A stretch of DNA of 64,000 nt from Akkermansia massiliensis (GTDB taxonomy: Bacteria; Verrucomicrobiota; Verrucomicrobiia; Verrucomicrobiales; Akkermansiaceae), in the NCBI RefSeq assembly GCF_023516715.1, contig NZ_JAMGSI010000001.1, forward strand, positions 868,001 through 932,000, written 5' to 3'. The position numbers and the translations under genes were made by a program. Positions within the stretch are counted from its first letter, which is position 1. Each line of letters starts with the position of its first letter. Shown here in pieces: positions 44,322-52,336 of the stretch. The notes under the pieces were generated by a model, which saw only the letters and a program-made list of their open reading frames with translations, did not search any database and was not told the origin of the DNA.

Positions 44322-46310
44322 TCAGGGTTCTATGATGTTGAAGTTTCCATTGAACTTGTCCATGCATCCGATCAGCTCCTGGAACTTGTCTGCATTGCCT
44401 TCGATCTTGATCATGCCTTTGTCCAGGGCTTCCTTCAAGGGCATGGCCTGCATGGCAATAAGGGTGAAGTTGAGCTTGTCTCCGGTAATTACTGCATCAG
44501 GATGATCGACCGGTTTTCCTTCTCGGTACATCAGTACTTCGTCCTCAACCCAGAAGCCGTATGGTTTTCCGTTTTGGTCTATCCAGTTGAAAGCGAGCTT
44601 TTTCCCTTTGGATTTCTCGGCATTGAGACTGATGCCCATGTAGTCAAACAGCATTTCCGGCGTGAGGTTGGACAGAATATCCTTGGATACAAGATCCAGA
44701 GGGTTCTGAAGCAGGCCGTTTCTCAGTTCGTAGGCACCGACGAGAAATTCATTGCGCCAGGGGCCGGATTCCGCCTGGTAGCCGAGCTGTTCAAGCGCGT
44801 CCGCCGCCAGATTTCTTGCCTTGCTGTTTTGCGGATCGGCAAAAACCACGTGCTTTAATACTTCGGCGGTCCAGCGGTAGTCTCCTTTGTCAAAGGCTTT
44901 TTGGGCGTTGTCTATCATCTTGTCGGCCCCTCCTGCCAGTTCAACATAGCGCTTGGCCGCTTCCACGGGCGGCAGGGCATACAGGTTTGCCGGGTTGCCG
45001 TCATACCAGCCCATGTACCGTTGATAAATGGCTTTGGCGTTGTGGTTCAGCGTGCCGTAATAACCCCGGAAGTACCATTCCTTGTCGATTTCCGGCGGCA
45101 GCTTGATCATTTCCGCAATTTCTACAGGCGTATATCCCTTGTTAATCAGGTTCAACGTCCGGTCGTGCATGTATTTGTAGCCGTTGCGTTCCTTGGCCAG
45201 GAACTGGCTGATGCGTTCTTTCCCCCATCTCGGCCAGTGGTGCTGTGCGAATAAGACTTCCGTTTTGTCTCCATAACGCTGGATGGCTTCATCAAGAGCC
45301 TTCCACCAGTTGCTTGCGTCCCGAACCTTGGCTCCTCTCAGGGTATAAAGGTTATGCATGGTGTGGGTCGCGTCCTCCGCACTGCAAAGCGCCTTGAATT
45401 GAGGGAGATACATCAGCATTTCAGAAGGGGCTTCTGTTCCAGGGGCCATCATGAATTCCATCTCCACTCCGTCTATCGTTCTTGTTTCACCCGTTTTGGT
45501 GATTGTATCGGTAGGCGGAATGACTGTAATGGTTCCGCTGGAGCTGGCGGTGCCCAGGCCGGAGCCTACGGTACCCTCCGGCCCCTTGTTAAAGGGCGCC
45601 GCATACATGTACGTGGAGCGCCTCCCCATGGCATTGCCGGCATAGACGTTTTCGGAAACGGCTTCTTTCAGGAATCCCTCCGGCGCCAGTATCTGCGTTT
45701 TACCGGATTTGACGTCTTGCTCCGATGTTACTCCCTTGACTCCGCCAAAGTGGTCGACATGGGAGTGCGTGTATACAACTGCCTTGACCGGACGTTTCCC
45801 AGTCTCCGGCTGTTCCACTTCCCGATAGTAGAGGTCAAGCCCCGCTTTTGCGGTTTCTTCCGAGATGAGGGGGTCAATGATGATGAGGCCTTCCTTTCCT
45901 TCGATGATGGTCATGTTAGAAAGATCAAACCCGCGAATCTGGTAGATGCCGTCCATGACCTTGAACAGCCCGCTTTTGGCATTGAGCTGGGAAACGCGCC
46001 ATAAACTCGGGTTCACCGTATCAGGGGCCGGTTTGTCCTTGGTAAAGTCAAAGGCAGAGATGTCAAAGACCGTCCTCCCCTCCTTGTTTTTAATGTTCGG
46101 GTCCTTGAGGGTTGCCATGAATCCCTTTTCAGCATCCTGAAAGTCTTGCTTGTCGTTCTCGTCCAGGCCATGAGCACCGAGAAATTTTTGGTTGTATTCA
46201 ATAGTATGGCTTGTCGCCTTTTTAGGCTGCTCTGCGCCCTGGGCGCCTATGCCTCCCCCTGCGAACATTGCCAGCAACATGGCAGCGAAATAATTGATTT
46301 TTATTTTCAT
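44322..46310 (-). CDS. Alkyl sulfatase (SdsA1/BDS1 family), exported
   Basis: 662 residues with a Sec signal (MKIKINYFAAMLLAMFAGGG then IGAQG). The metallo-beta-lactamase core has VVYTHSHVDHFGGVKGVTSE (HxHxDH) and GTEAPSEMLMYLPQFKALCS with AEDATHTMHNLYTLRGAKV. This is followed by the helical dimerisation domain (about 400-530) and a C-terminal SCP2-like domain (GKPYGFWVEDEVLMYREGKP). All three domains are those of SDS hydrolases, which cleave primary alkyl sulfates. For a mucus-associated bacterium the natural substrate might be another sulfated lipid or detergent-like compound; this is inference. It is monocistronic with its own terminator. Confidence 0.92.
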   Translation of the reverse strand: MKIKINYFAAMLLAMFAGGGIGAQGAEQPKKATSHTIEYNQKFLGAHGLDENDKQDFQDAEKGFMATLKDPNIKNKEGRTVFDISAFDFTKDKPAPDTVNPSLWRVSQLNAKSGLFKVMDGIYQIRGFDLSNMTIIEGKEGLIIIDPLISEETAKAGLDLYYREVEQPETGKRPVKAVVYTHSHVDHFGGVKGVTSEQDVKSGKTQILAPEGFLKEAVSENVYAGNAMGRRSTYMYAAPFNKGPEGTVGSGLGTASSSGTITVIPPTDTITKTGETRTIDGVEMEFMMAPGTEAPSEMLMYLPQFKALCSAEDATHTMHNLYTLRGAKVRDASNWWKALDEAIQRYGDKTEVLFAQHHWPRWGKERISQFLAKERNGYKYMHDRTLNLINKGYTPVEIAEMIKLPPEIDKEWYFRGYYGTLNHNAKAIYQRYMGWYDGNPANLYALPPVEAAKRYVELAGGADKMIDNAQKAFDKGDYRWTAEVLKHVVFADPQNSKARNLAADALEQLGYQAESGPWRNEFLVGAYELRNGLLQNPLDLVSKDILSNLTPEMLFDYMGISLNAEKSKGKKLAFNWIDQNGKPYGFWVEDEVLMYREGKPVDHPDAVITGDKLNFTLIAMQAMPLKEALDKGMIKIEGNADKFQELIGCMDKFNGNFNIIEP

Positions 46311-46658
46311 GATCAGTTTTTATTAACGGGACGTGAAAAGTAAAAGAGCGGCCAGTCAGCCAGTTTTCACCTTGCAGGAAAATAGACTTGCCGTTAAAGA
46401 ACAATGTTCGGAAAATGGCAGTATGTTAATGTTTGACTACCAGAGTTTTCTGGATATTTAACAGGAAATTCCACAACCAGGGAGGGTGTCTTTTGTTTTT
46501 TTATATTACTTATCCTGCTGATGGGTTGTGATTTATATCCGGAGTTGTTTGGCGGGGAGAATAAAGTGTCTGTATCCGAGTCATTTTTACATGCCTGTAG
46601 CAAATTTGTGGAAGAACATGGCTGGAAATGCAGGGAATGTTGTGCTAGGTAAGAAGGC
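46311..46658. promoter_or_regulatory. Intergenic region with candidate promoter for the Nudix gene
   Basis: 348 gene-free bases. On the plus strand TTGACT (46433-46438), 16 nt, TATTTA (46455-46460) could drive the Nudix gene, leaving a leader of about 190 nt. Minus-strand promoter for the sulfatase not identified. Confidence 0.35.
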
Positions 46659-47135
46659 ATGGAAAGATTGTATCGTCCCAATGTGGCGGGGCTGTTGGTC
46701 CGGGAGGACGGAAAGCTGCTGGTTTGCGAACGTTCCAGGCAGAAAGGGGCCTGGCAGTTCCCTCAGGGGGGGATTGATCCGGGAGAAACTGCCACGGAGG
46801 CAGTGAAGCGGGAAGTCCGGGAGGAAGTGGGGTTCCTGCCGTCCCAGTATGATGTTGTGGAATCCCGGGGCGGCTATCGTTACGATTATCCGCCGGAGGT
46901 GCTGGAGTATGTCCGCGAAAAGCGGCAGCAGCCTTTTGTGGGGCAGGAGCAGGAGTATTTCCTGTGCCGGCTGCGTGCGGACGCTCCGGAGCCCAGCCTG
47001 GACCACCGGGAGTTCTGCGCCTACAGGTGGATAGCCCCGGCCCGGTTCAGGCTGGAGTGGCTGCCGGAGTTCAAGAAGGAGGTGTACGCCAGGGTGCTGG
47101 CGGATTTCTTCAATGTCCGGGCACGGGATAAGTGA
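46659..47135 (+). CDS. RppH-like Nudix RNA pyrophosphohydrolase
   Basis: 158 residues. The Nudix box is GGIDPGETATEAVKREVREEVG preceded by RQKGAWQFPQ. Then SRGGYRYDYP, and QPFVGQEQEYFLCRLR, which matches RppH (the KxxxG(Q)xQKWFLLR segment). It would remove pyrophosphate from mRNA 5' ends or hydrolyse dinucleoside polyphosphates. It ends 26 nt inside the 3' end of the convergent meaB gene, so the two transcripts overlap antisense. Confidence 0.85.
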   Translation: MERLYRPNVAGLLVREDGKLLVCERSRQKGAWQFPQGGIDPGETATEAVKREVREEVGFLPSQYDVVESRGGYRYDYPPEVLEYVREKRQQPFVGQEQEYFLCRLRADAPEPSLDHREFCAYRWIAPARFRLEWLPEFKKEVYARVLADFFNVRARDK

Positions 47136-48129
47136 AGTGGCTCAGCAGGTCGTGCGCGGCGGAGACGGGGTCCATCTTGTCCCCGGCCACCATGTTTTCC
47201 AGAACGGGCATGCGGGACGCCACGGCGGGATGCTGTTCAAAGGCGGTGAGCAGGGCTTCATGCACCAGGGCCTGAACCCATGAGAGGGACTGGTTCCGGC
47301 GGCGGTTGTACCAGAAGCCGGATTCCTTCATGCTGTCCCGGAAGCGGAAGAGCGTTTCTTCAATAGTGTCCAGTCCGCGCCCTTCCAGGGAGGAACAGGT
47401 GAGGACGGAGGGCGTCCAGCCGGGGGTGGGGCTTTGCAGGTAGTGGAGCACCATTTTCAGTTCCTGGCAGTGGGCCGCCGCCCGCTGGCGGTTGTCGCCG
47501 TCGTCCTTGGTGACTACCAGGATGTCCGCCAGCTCCATGATGCCGCGCTTGATGCCCTGGAGGTCGTCTCCGGCTCCGGTGATGAGCAGGAGCATGAAGA
47601 TGTCCACCATGGAACGGACGGTGGTTTCCGACTGGCCGACGCCGACGGTTTCAATGAGGATAATGTCAAAGCCCGCGGCTTCGCACGCGATCATGGTTTC
47701 ACGCGTTTTTCTGGCTACGCCGCCCAGGGAGCCGCCGGAGGGGGAAGGGCGGATGAAGGCGTTTTCCTCCCCGGAGAGTTCTTCCATGCGGGTTTTGTCC
47801 CCCATGATGGAACCGCGGGAAACGGAAGAGGACGGGTCAATGGCCAGCACGGCCACCTTGAAGCCTTTTTTGCACAGGTAGGTGCCGAAGGCTTCAATGA
47901 AGGAGGATTTGCCCGCGCCGGGAACGCCCGTGATGCCGATGCGGACGGCATTGCCCGAATGGGGCAGGAGCTTGGAGATGAGCGCCCGTGAGGCTTCCTG
48001 GTCTTTAGCGGCGTTGCTTTCTACCAGGGTGATGGCCCTCCCCAGCAGGGCGCGGTTCCCGGCCAGGACTCCCTGGGCCAGTTCTTCTACGGAGGGGCGG
48101 TGCGGACGTGCAAATTTAGTGCTGCTCAT
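47110..48129 (-). CDS. meaB: Methylmalonyl-CoA mutase-associated GTPase (MeaB/ArgK family)
   Basis: 339 residues from ATG 48129; the open frame to 48210 runs into the upstream GH20 gene. P-loop GITGVPGAGKSSFIEAFGTY, then LAIDPSSSVSRGSIMGDKTR and IRPSPSGGSLGGVARKTRET, IILIETVGVGQSETTVRSMV, and the base-specificity motif LVVTKDDGDN. It protects adenosylcobalamin-dependent methylmalonyl-CoA mutase, so it belongs with propionate metabolism (and the carboxyltransferase at 26933). The mutase genes are not in the window. It starts 16 nt after the GH20 stop, so it may be co-transcribed with it. Confidence 0.92.
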   Translation of the reverse strand: MSSTKFARPHRPSVEELAQGVLAGNRALLGRAITLVESNAAKDQEASRALISKLLPHSGNAVRIGITGVPGAGKSSFIEAFGTYLCKKGFKVAVLAIDPSSSVSRGSIMGDKTRMEELSGEENAFIRPSPSGGSLGGVARKTRETMIACEAAGFDIILIETVGVGQSETTVRSMVDIFMLLLITGAGDDLQGIKRGIMELADILVVTKDDGDNRQRAAAHCQELKMVLHYLQSPTPGWTPSVLTCSSLEGRGLDTIEETLFRFRDSMKESGFWYNRRRNQSLSWVQALVHEALLTAFEQHPAVASRMPVLENMVAGDKMDPVSAAHDLLSHFTYPVPGH

Positions 48130-48145
48130 GGATAGAGAATGCGGA

Positions 48146-49627
48146 TTATTTGAAAGGGGGTTCGTTTTCCTTGGTGCGCTCCATATCGTAGTTGAAACGT
48201 TTGAGGACAAATTGGCGCTGATCGGCCAGCTTGCGCTGGAAGTTTTCCCAGGAACGCACGTTCATTGGTGACCAGCCCGCTTCCGCAATGGCGCAGGCGC
48301 GGGGGTAGGTGCGGTAAAGCAGGTGGTTCAGGGTGGGGAGCTGTTCCGCCCACATGGTAGCCTGAACGCCGATGATATGGTCTGTTTCCTGCTCCGGCCT
48401 GCCGTAGGCGGGGTTCAGCTTGTAGCTTTGCTCCAGCGTAGTGGTGGGCATCCAGCCCCGGTTGTCCTGGCCGGGAATCTGGGGGTAGTCCAGATAGCAG
48501 TGTTCCCCGGCGGCGATGATGAGGGGAAGGCCCTGCTTTTTCGTTTCCGTGATGGTGGAGGGCGTCAAGCCCATGCGCCAGGTGAAGACGGTGTCTCCCT
48601 TGCGGTAAACGCTGGCCTGGGCCCACGGCTTTTCATACCAGAAGATGGGCTTTTTGCCGCGCGCGGCGAGCATGGAGGCCATTTTCGCTTCAAATTCCTT
48701 CAGTTCCTCGTGGACGTCCTTCATTCCCTTCTGCTGGCGGTATTTGACGCTGAGAGGGCATTTTTCCCAGGTTTTTTCCAGCGGGGCTTCGTCGCCGCCC
48801 AGGTGAACCATGGTGGACGGAAAGATGTCCCTGAGCTCGTCAAAGACGGCGGCATAGAATTTCCATATTTCCGGCTTGTGGGGGCATACCAGGTACAAGC
48901 CCACACCGCCGGTCGTGCTGACTTTCGTGTTGTGGTCTGGAAAGCAGAAGAATTCCGGATAGGCGGCGGCCAACGCCTGGTTGTGGCCCGGCATGTCTAT
49001 TTCCGGGATGACCTCAATGCCGCGCGCGGCGCAGTACGCCACCAGGTCTTTCAGTTCCTGCCTGGTGTACATTCCTTCGTGGGGAGTGCCGTTGCCGAAG
49101 CTTTCCGCCCGTTTGGAAGAGATGCTTTTCAGTTTGGGATAGCCCGGCACAGGCAGGCGCCAGCCCTGGTCGTCCGTCAGGTGGAGCTGGAGCTTGTTGA
49201 ATTTATAGTAGGCCATCAGGTCCACGAATTTCTTCAGGTCCTTGATGGGGATGAAGTGGCGCGCAGGGTCCACCATCATGCCGCGCCACGGGTAGCGCGG
49301 CTTGTCCTTGATGACTCCGCAGGGAATGCCTTCCGGATGCGCCGCCAGCTGGTCCTGGAGCTGCTGGAGAGTGACCAGTCCGTAGATACGGCCCTCTTTC
49401 CCGCCGGAAGAGAGGTGCACTCCCTGCGGGGTGACGGTGAGCTGATAGGCGTCCTTGCCCAGGGCAGGAGAGGTTTTGTCGGAAAGAAGCTTCAAGGTCC
49501 TGGTGGCGTTCCGCTTCAGCTCCGTTTTCTCCGGCTCCGGAATAATACTGTATTTTTCTGCTGGTGCGGCACACGCCATGGATGCAGAGAAGGCTGTGCA
49601 GGCCAGGAGGTAGATCAGTTTAAACAT
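48146..49627 (-). CDS. Secreted GH20 beta-N-acetylhexosaminidase (copy A)
   Basis: 493 residues from ATG 49627 (MFKLIYLLACTAFSASMACA signal); an upstream ATG at 49660 is less likely. The N-terminal GH20b domain is followed by the catalytic barrel: GMMVDPARHFIPIKDLKKFV, DDQGWRLPVPGYPKL, EVIPEIDMPGHNQALAAAYP, and the catalytic pair Asp279-Glu280 in VHLGGDEAPLE. Such enzymes release terminal GlcNAc/GalNAc by substrate-assisted catalysis, here probably from mucin glycans in the periplasm or outside. It is a tandem paralogue of the gene at 49695; the two are nearly identical in long stretches. Confidence 0.94.
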   Translation of the reverse strand: MFKLIYLLACTAFSASMACAAPAEKYSIIPEPEKTELKRNATRTLKLLSDKTSPALGKDAYQLTVTPQGVHLSSGGKEGRIYGLVTLQQLQDQLAAHPEGIPCGVIKDKPRYPWRGMMVDPARHFIPIKDLKKFVDLMAYYKFNKLQLHLTDDQGWRLPVPGYPKLKSISSKRAESFGNGTPHEGMYTRQELKDLVAYCAARGIEVIPEIDMPGHNQALAAAYPEFFCFPDHNTKVSTTGGVGLYLVCPHKPEIWKFYAAVFDELRDIFPSTMVHLGGDEAPLEKTWEKCPLSVKYRQQKGMKDVHEELKEFEAKMASMLAARGKKPIFWYEKPWAQASVYRKGDTVFTWRMGLTPSTITETKKQGLPLIIAAGEHCYLDYPQIPGQDNRGWMPTTTLEQSYKLNPAYGRPEQETDHIIGVQATMWAEQLPTLNHLLYRTYPRACAIAEAGWSPMNVRSWENFQRKLADQRQFVLKRFNYDMERTKENEPPFK

Positions 49628-49694
49628 GACGGAGGGCTTTTTCAGAAGAGATTCTATCATGGAGAATCAGGAGTGATAAGGAAAAACGGCGGAA

Positions 49695-51176
49695 TTACTT
49701 TTTGTTTTCCCACCGGAAGGGTGGCTCATTGTCCTTCGTGCGTTTCAAGTCGTAATTAAAGCGCTTGAGGACAAAGGGGCGGTGGTCGGCCACTTTCCTC
49801 TGGAAGTTTTCCCAGGAACGCACCTCCATGGGAGACCATCCCGCTTCCGCCAGGGCCATGGCGCGGGGATAGACGCGGTAAAGCAGGTGGTTCAGGTCCG
49901 GAAGGTGTTCCGCCCACACGGGAGCGTGCACGCCCCGGATGTGGCCTGCTTCCGCGGTGGATTTGCCGAAGGCCGGATCCAGTTCATAACATTTCTGCAA
50001 GGTCGTGGTTTGCATCCATCCCCAGTTGTATTGTCCCGGGAATTGAGGGAAATCCAGATAACAATATTCATTGGATGCCATAATCAGGTTCAGCCCGGCC
50101 TTTTTTGTTTTCTCAATGGCTTGGCGCGCCTGGTCCTGCCGCCACGCGTAAACTGTTTCGCCCGGGTGGTAGATGTCGGCGTTCCCTTCATACCAGAATT
50201 GCGGCGTTTGCCCGTTTTTGTCGAGCAGGGCTGTCATTTTGGCGAAGAAAGCCCTCATTTGTTCCTGTTCGTCTTTCATGCCTGCCTTGGTCCGGGCTTC
50301 CCGGCACAGGGGGCATTTTTTCCAGAGTTCCGTGGGGGCTTCGTCGCCGCCCAGGTGAACGGTATTGGACGGGAAGATGTCCTTGAGTTCCTTGAAGACG
50401 GCGGCGTAGAATTTCCAGACCTCCGGCTTCTGGGGACATACCAGTTCCTTGCTGTTGCCGGCCACTGTCCGTACCTTCATGTCCGGTTTGGGGAAGCAGA
50501 AGAATTCGGGGTAGGCGGCGGCCAACGCCTGGTTGTGGCCCGGCACGTCTATCTCCGGGATGACTTCAATGCCGCGCGCCGCACAGTAGGCCACCAGGTC
50601 TTTCAGCTCCTGTCTGGTGTACATTCCTTCATGGGGAATGCCGTCTCCGAAGCTTTCCTCCCGCTTGGAGGCGACGCTTTTCAGTCTGGGATAGCCCGGC
50701 ACGGGCAGGCGCCAGCCCTGGTTGTCCGTCAGGTGCACATGGAGCTTGTTGAATTTGTAGTAGGCCATCAGGTCCACGAATTTCTTCAGGTCCTTGATGG
50801 GGATGAAGTGGCGGGCGGGGTCCACCATCATGCCGCGCCACGGGTAGCGCGGCTTGTCCGTGATGACGCCGCAGGGGATGCCCTCCGGCTGTGCCGCCAG
50901 CTGGTCCTGGAGCTGCTGGAGGGTGACCAGGCCGTACATCCTGCCCTCCCTGCCGCCGGAGGCAAGGTGGACGCCCTGCGGGGTGACGGCGAGGCGGTAG
51001 GCGTCCTTGCCCAGGGCAGGAGAGGTTTTGTCGGAGAGGAGCTTCAAGGTCCTGGTGGCGTTCCGCTTCAGCTCCGTTTTCTCCGGCTCCGGAATAATGC
51101 TGTATTTTTCTGCTGCTTCAGTTTGAAATACCGGGAACAGCAGCAATCCGGCCAGGAGTGGAAAAAGCCTTGTCAT
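49695..51176 (-). CDS. Secreted GH20 beta-N-acetylhexosaminidase (copy B)
   Basis: 493 residues from ATG 51176 (MTRLFPLLAGLLLFPVFQTE signal); the frame runs up to 51236. Same layout as copy A: GMMVDPARHFIPIKDLKKFV, DNQGWRLPVPGYPRL, EVIPEIDVPGHNQALA, and Asp278-Glu279 in VHLGGDEAPTE. It has a CPLCREARTKAG loop after the catalytic residues where copy A reads CPLSVKYRQQKG. Copies differ most after the catalytic Glu (about residues 285-400), which may alter substrate choice. Copy B is 5' and ends 67 nt before copy A begins. Confidence 0.94.
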   Translation of the reverse strand: MTRLFPLLAGLLLFPVFQTEAAEKYSIIPEPEKTELKRNATRTLKLLSDKTSPALGKDAYRLAVTPQGVHLASGGREGRMYGLVTLQQLQDQLAAQPEGIPCGVITDKPRYPWRGMMVDPARHFIPIKDLKKFVDLMAYYKFNKLHVHLTDNQGWRLPVPGYPRLKSVASKREESFGDGIPHEGMYTRQELKDLVAYCAARGIEVIPEIDVPGHNQALAAAYPEFFCFPKPDMKVRTVAGNSKELVCPQKPEVWKFYAAVFKELKDIFPSNTVHLGGDEAPTELWKKCPLCREARTKAGMKDEQEQMRAFFAKMTALLDKNGQTPQFWYEGNADIYHPGETVYAWRQDQARQAIEKTKKAGLNLIMASNEYCYLDFPQFPGQYNWGWMQTTTLQKCYELDPAFGKSTAEAGHIRGVHAPVWAEHLPDLNHLLYRVYPRAMALAEAGWSPMEVRSWENFQRKVADHRPFVLKRFNYDLKRTKDNEPPFRWENKK

Positions 51177-52057
51177 GTTTTCAGTATAAGCCGTGCCGGG
51201 AGAGAATCTTTCAAAAATTTGCTCCTTCATGAGCACGCGGCGGAATATGCTTCATGCCCGCTGAAAGGATATGGTGGACCCTTTGACAAAATGTTTCTCA
51301 GGAATTACCGGGGCTGGCATCCCGGCGGTCCGGACACAAGTTCCTTTCAGGGAAAGAGGAAGGGCCGGAAAGAGGGAAGGCCTTTTGTCTTTTTCCCATG
51401 GTCCGTCTGGCGCTGTTAGCGGCTATTTGACCGTTTTTCCAGGTCCGGGAATATTCCCTTACGGTTGAGGATGGAGAAAATGTGCATTTGCGTTCTTACT
51501 GTCCGTGTCCTCAGATCAACAGAAGGATTATTTGGAAAGGTGCCGTCCACGCTTTGAAGGGCTCCGCAGTTGCTGGAAAGTTCCGGACTTTTTCCTGGTC
51601 CAGAGGAACGTTAAAAGTAAAAAAGACCGCCTCCGGAGAGACGGCCTTTTTCTTAAAGGTGGTAGCCCTATGAGGACTTATAGCATTTATATACAATGAT
51701 ATATTTTTTAGTGTGTTCATAATTGTGATAATGTTGAGCACATGAGAGGGGATAACGATTGCGTGATATACTGGACACGCAGAGAGCGGGAGAACTGCAA
51801 TGTAGTCCATTGGTGGGGGATATGGGGGAATGTCATTAAAGCGGTGCATAATGGGCCGGAATGAGCTGGAAATAGACCGAAAAAGGGAGTCTCCTTGAGC
51901 TTGGAGCCCCGAACTGGGTCATGGGTCATCTGTGTTTTTGCATGCATGGAGTTGAAAAATTTCATGCAACTATTCCAACAATGCAACGGGAAAAGTATAG
52001 GTTCAGGTGAAAGCCTGCGTGTCTTCCGTAGAGGAAACGCAACGGGGCCGCATTTGT
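51177..52057. other. Gene-poor stretch at the host-prophage junction
   Basis: About 880 bases between the GH20 gene and the first recognisable phage gene. It holds a terminator-like hairpin (51619-51652) and, further right, AT-rich DNA (51670-51745) followed by a 40-codon frame at 51742-51864 that I do not trust. The prophage edge probably lies here but I cannot point to an attachment site. No terminase remnant is recognisable. Confidence 0.5.
51619..51652. terminator. Terminator-like hairpin upstream of the prophage block
   Basis: AAAAAAGACCGCCTCC pairs imperfectly with GGAGAGACGGCCTTTTT; A-run on one side and T-run on the other, so it could act in both directions. Confidence 0.6.
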
Positions 52058-52336
52058 ATGTTACGGATTGCAAAAGCTCTTTATGCCTGGGGAGCGGTGG
52101 ACATTGATGAACGCATACCCCGTTTGAAAGAAGCTTTGGATAAGGCTGTTGAAGATATCATTGAAAACCAGGGAAAGGAAATCACTCAAGGGAACGTGGG
52201 GGACAGTTCATTCCAGTTCGCGCCAGGTTCCATGACTATTGATTTATGGGTGGAAGCTTTGGGGATGGCTATTCGTTCTCTTGAGCATGGCCGGTTTGAA
52301 GGAGGGAATAACGTTGCAAGGATAGTGTTTCGATGA
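52058..52336 (+). CDS. gpW-like phage head-tail joining protein
   Basis: 92 residues from ATG 52058 (MLRIAKALYAWGAVDIDERI); a longer frame begins at 52007. It has an N-terminal helix, a short polar turn (GKEITQGNVGDSSFQFAPGS) and a C-terminal helix (IDLWVEALGMAIRSLEHGRF), the helix-hairpin-helix pattern of lambda gpW. Its stop overlaps the portal start (52333), and it holds the gpW position. Assignment rests on position and pattern rather than on sequence identity. Confidence 0.5.
   Translation: MLRIAKALYAWGAVDIDERIPRLKEALDKAVEDIIENQGKEITQGNVGDSSFQFAPGSMTIDLWVEALGMAIRSLEHGRFEGGNNVARIVFR

Noticed and set aside
49782-51419. 545-codon ORF antisense to GH20 copy B
   Set aside because: Shadow frame; the opposite strand has a complete GH20 enzyme with catalytic residues.
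51505-51699. Possible short gene before the prophage (VSSDQQKDYLERCRPRFEGL...)
   Set aside because: The frame runs through a terminator-like hairpin, has no good start, and shows no family features.
51742-51864. 40-codon ORF MRGDNDCVIYWTRRER...
   Set aside because: No ribosome-binding site, unusual Trp/Arg content and no homology I can recall; insufficient evidence for a gene.
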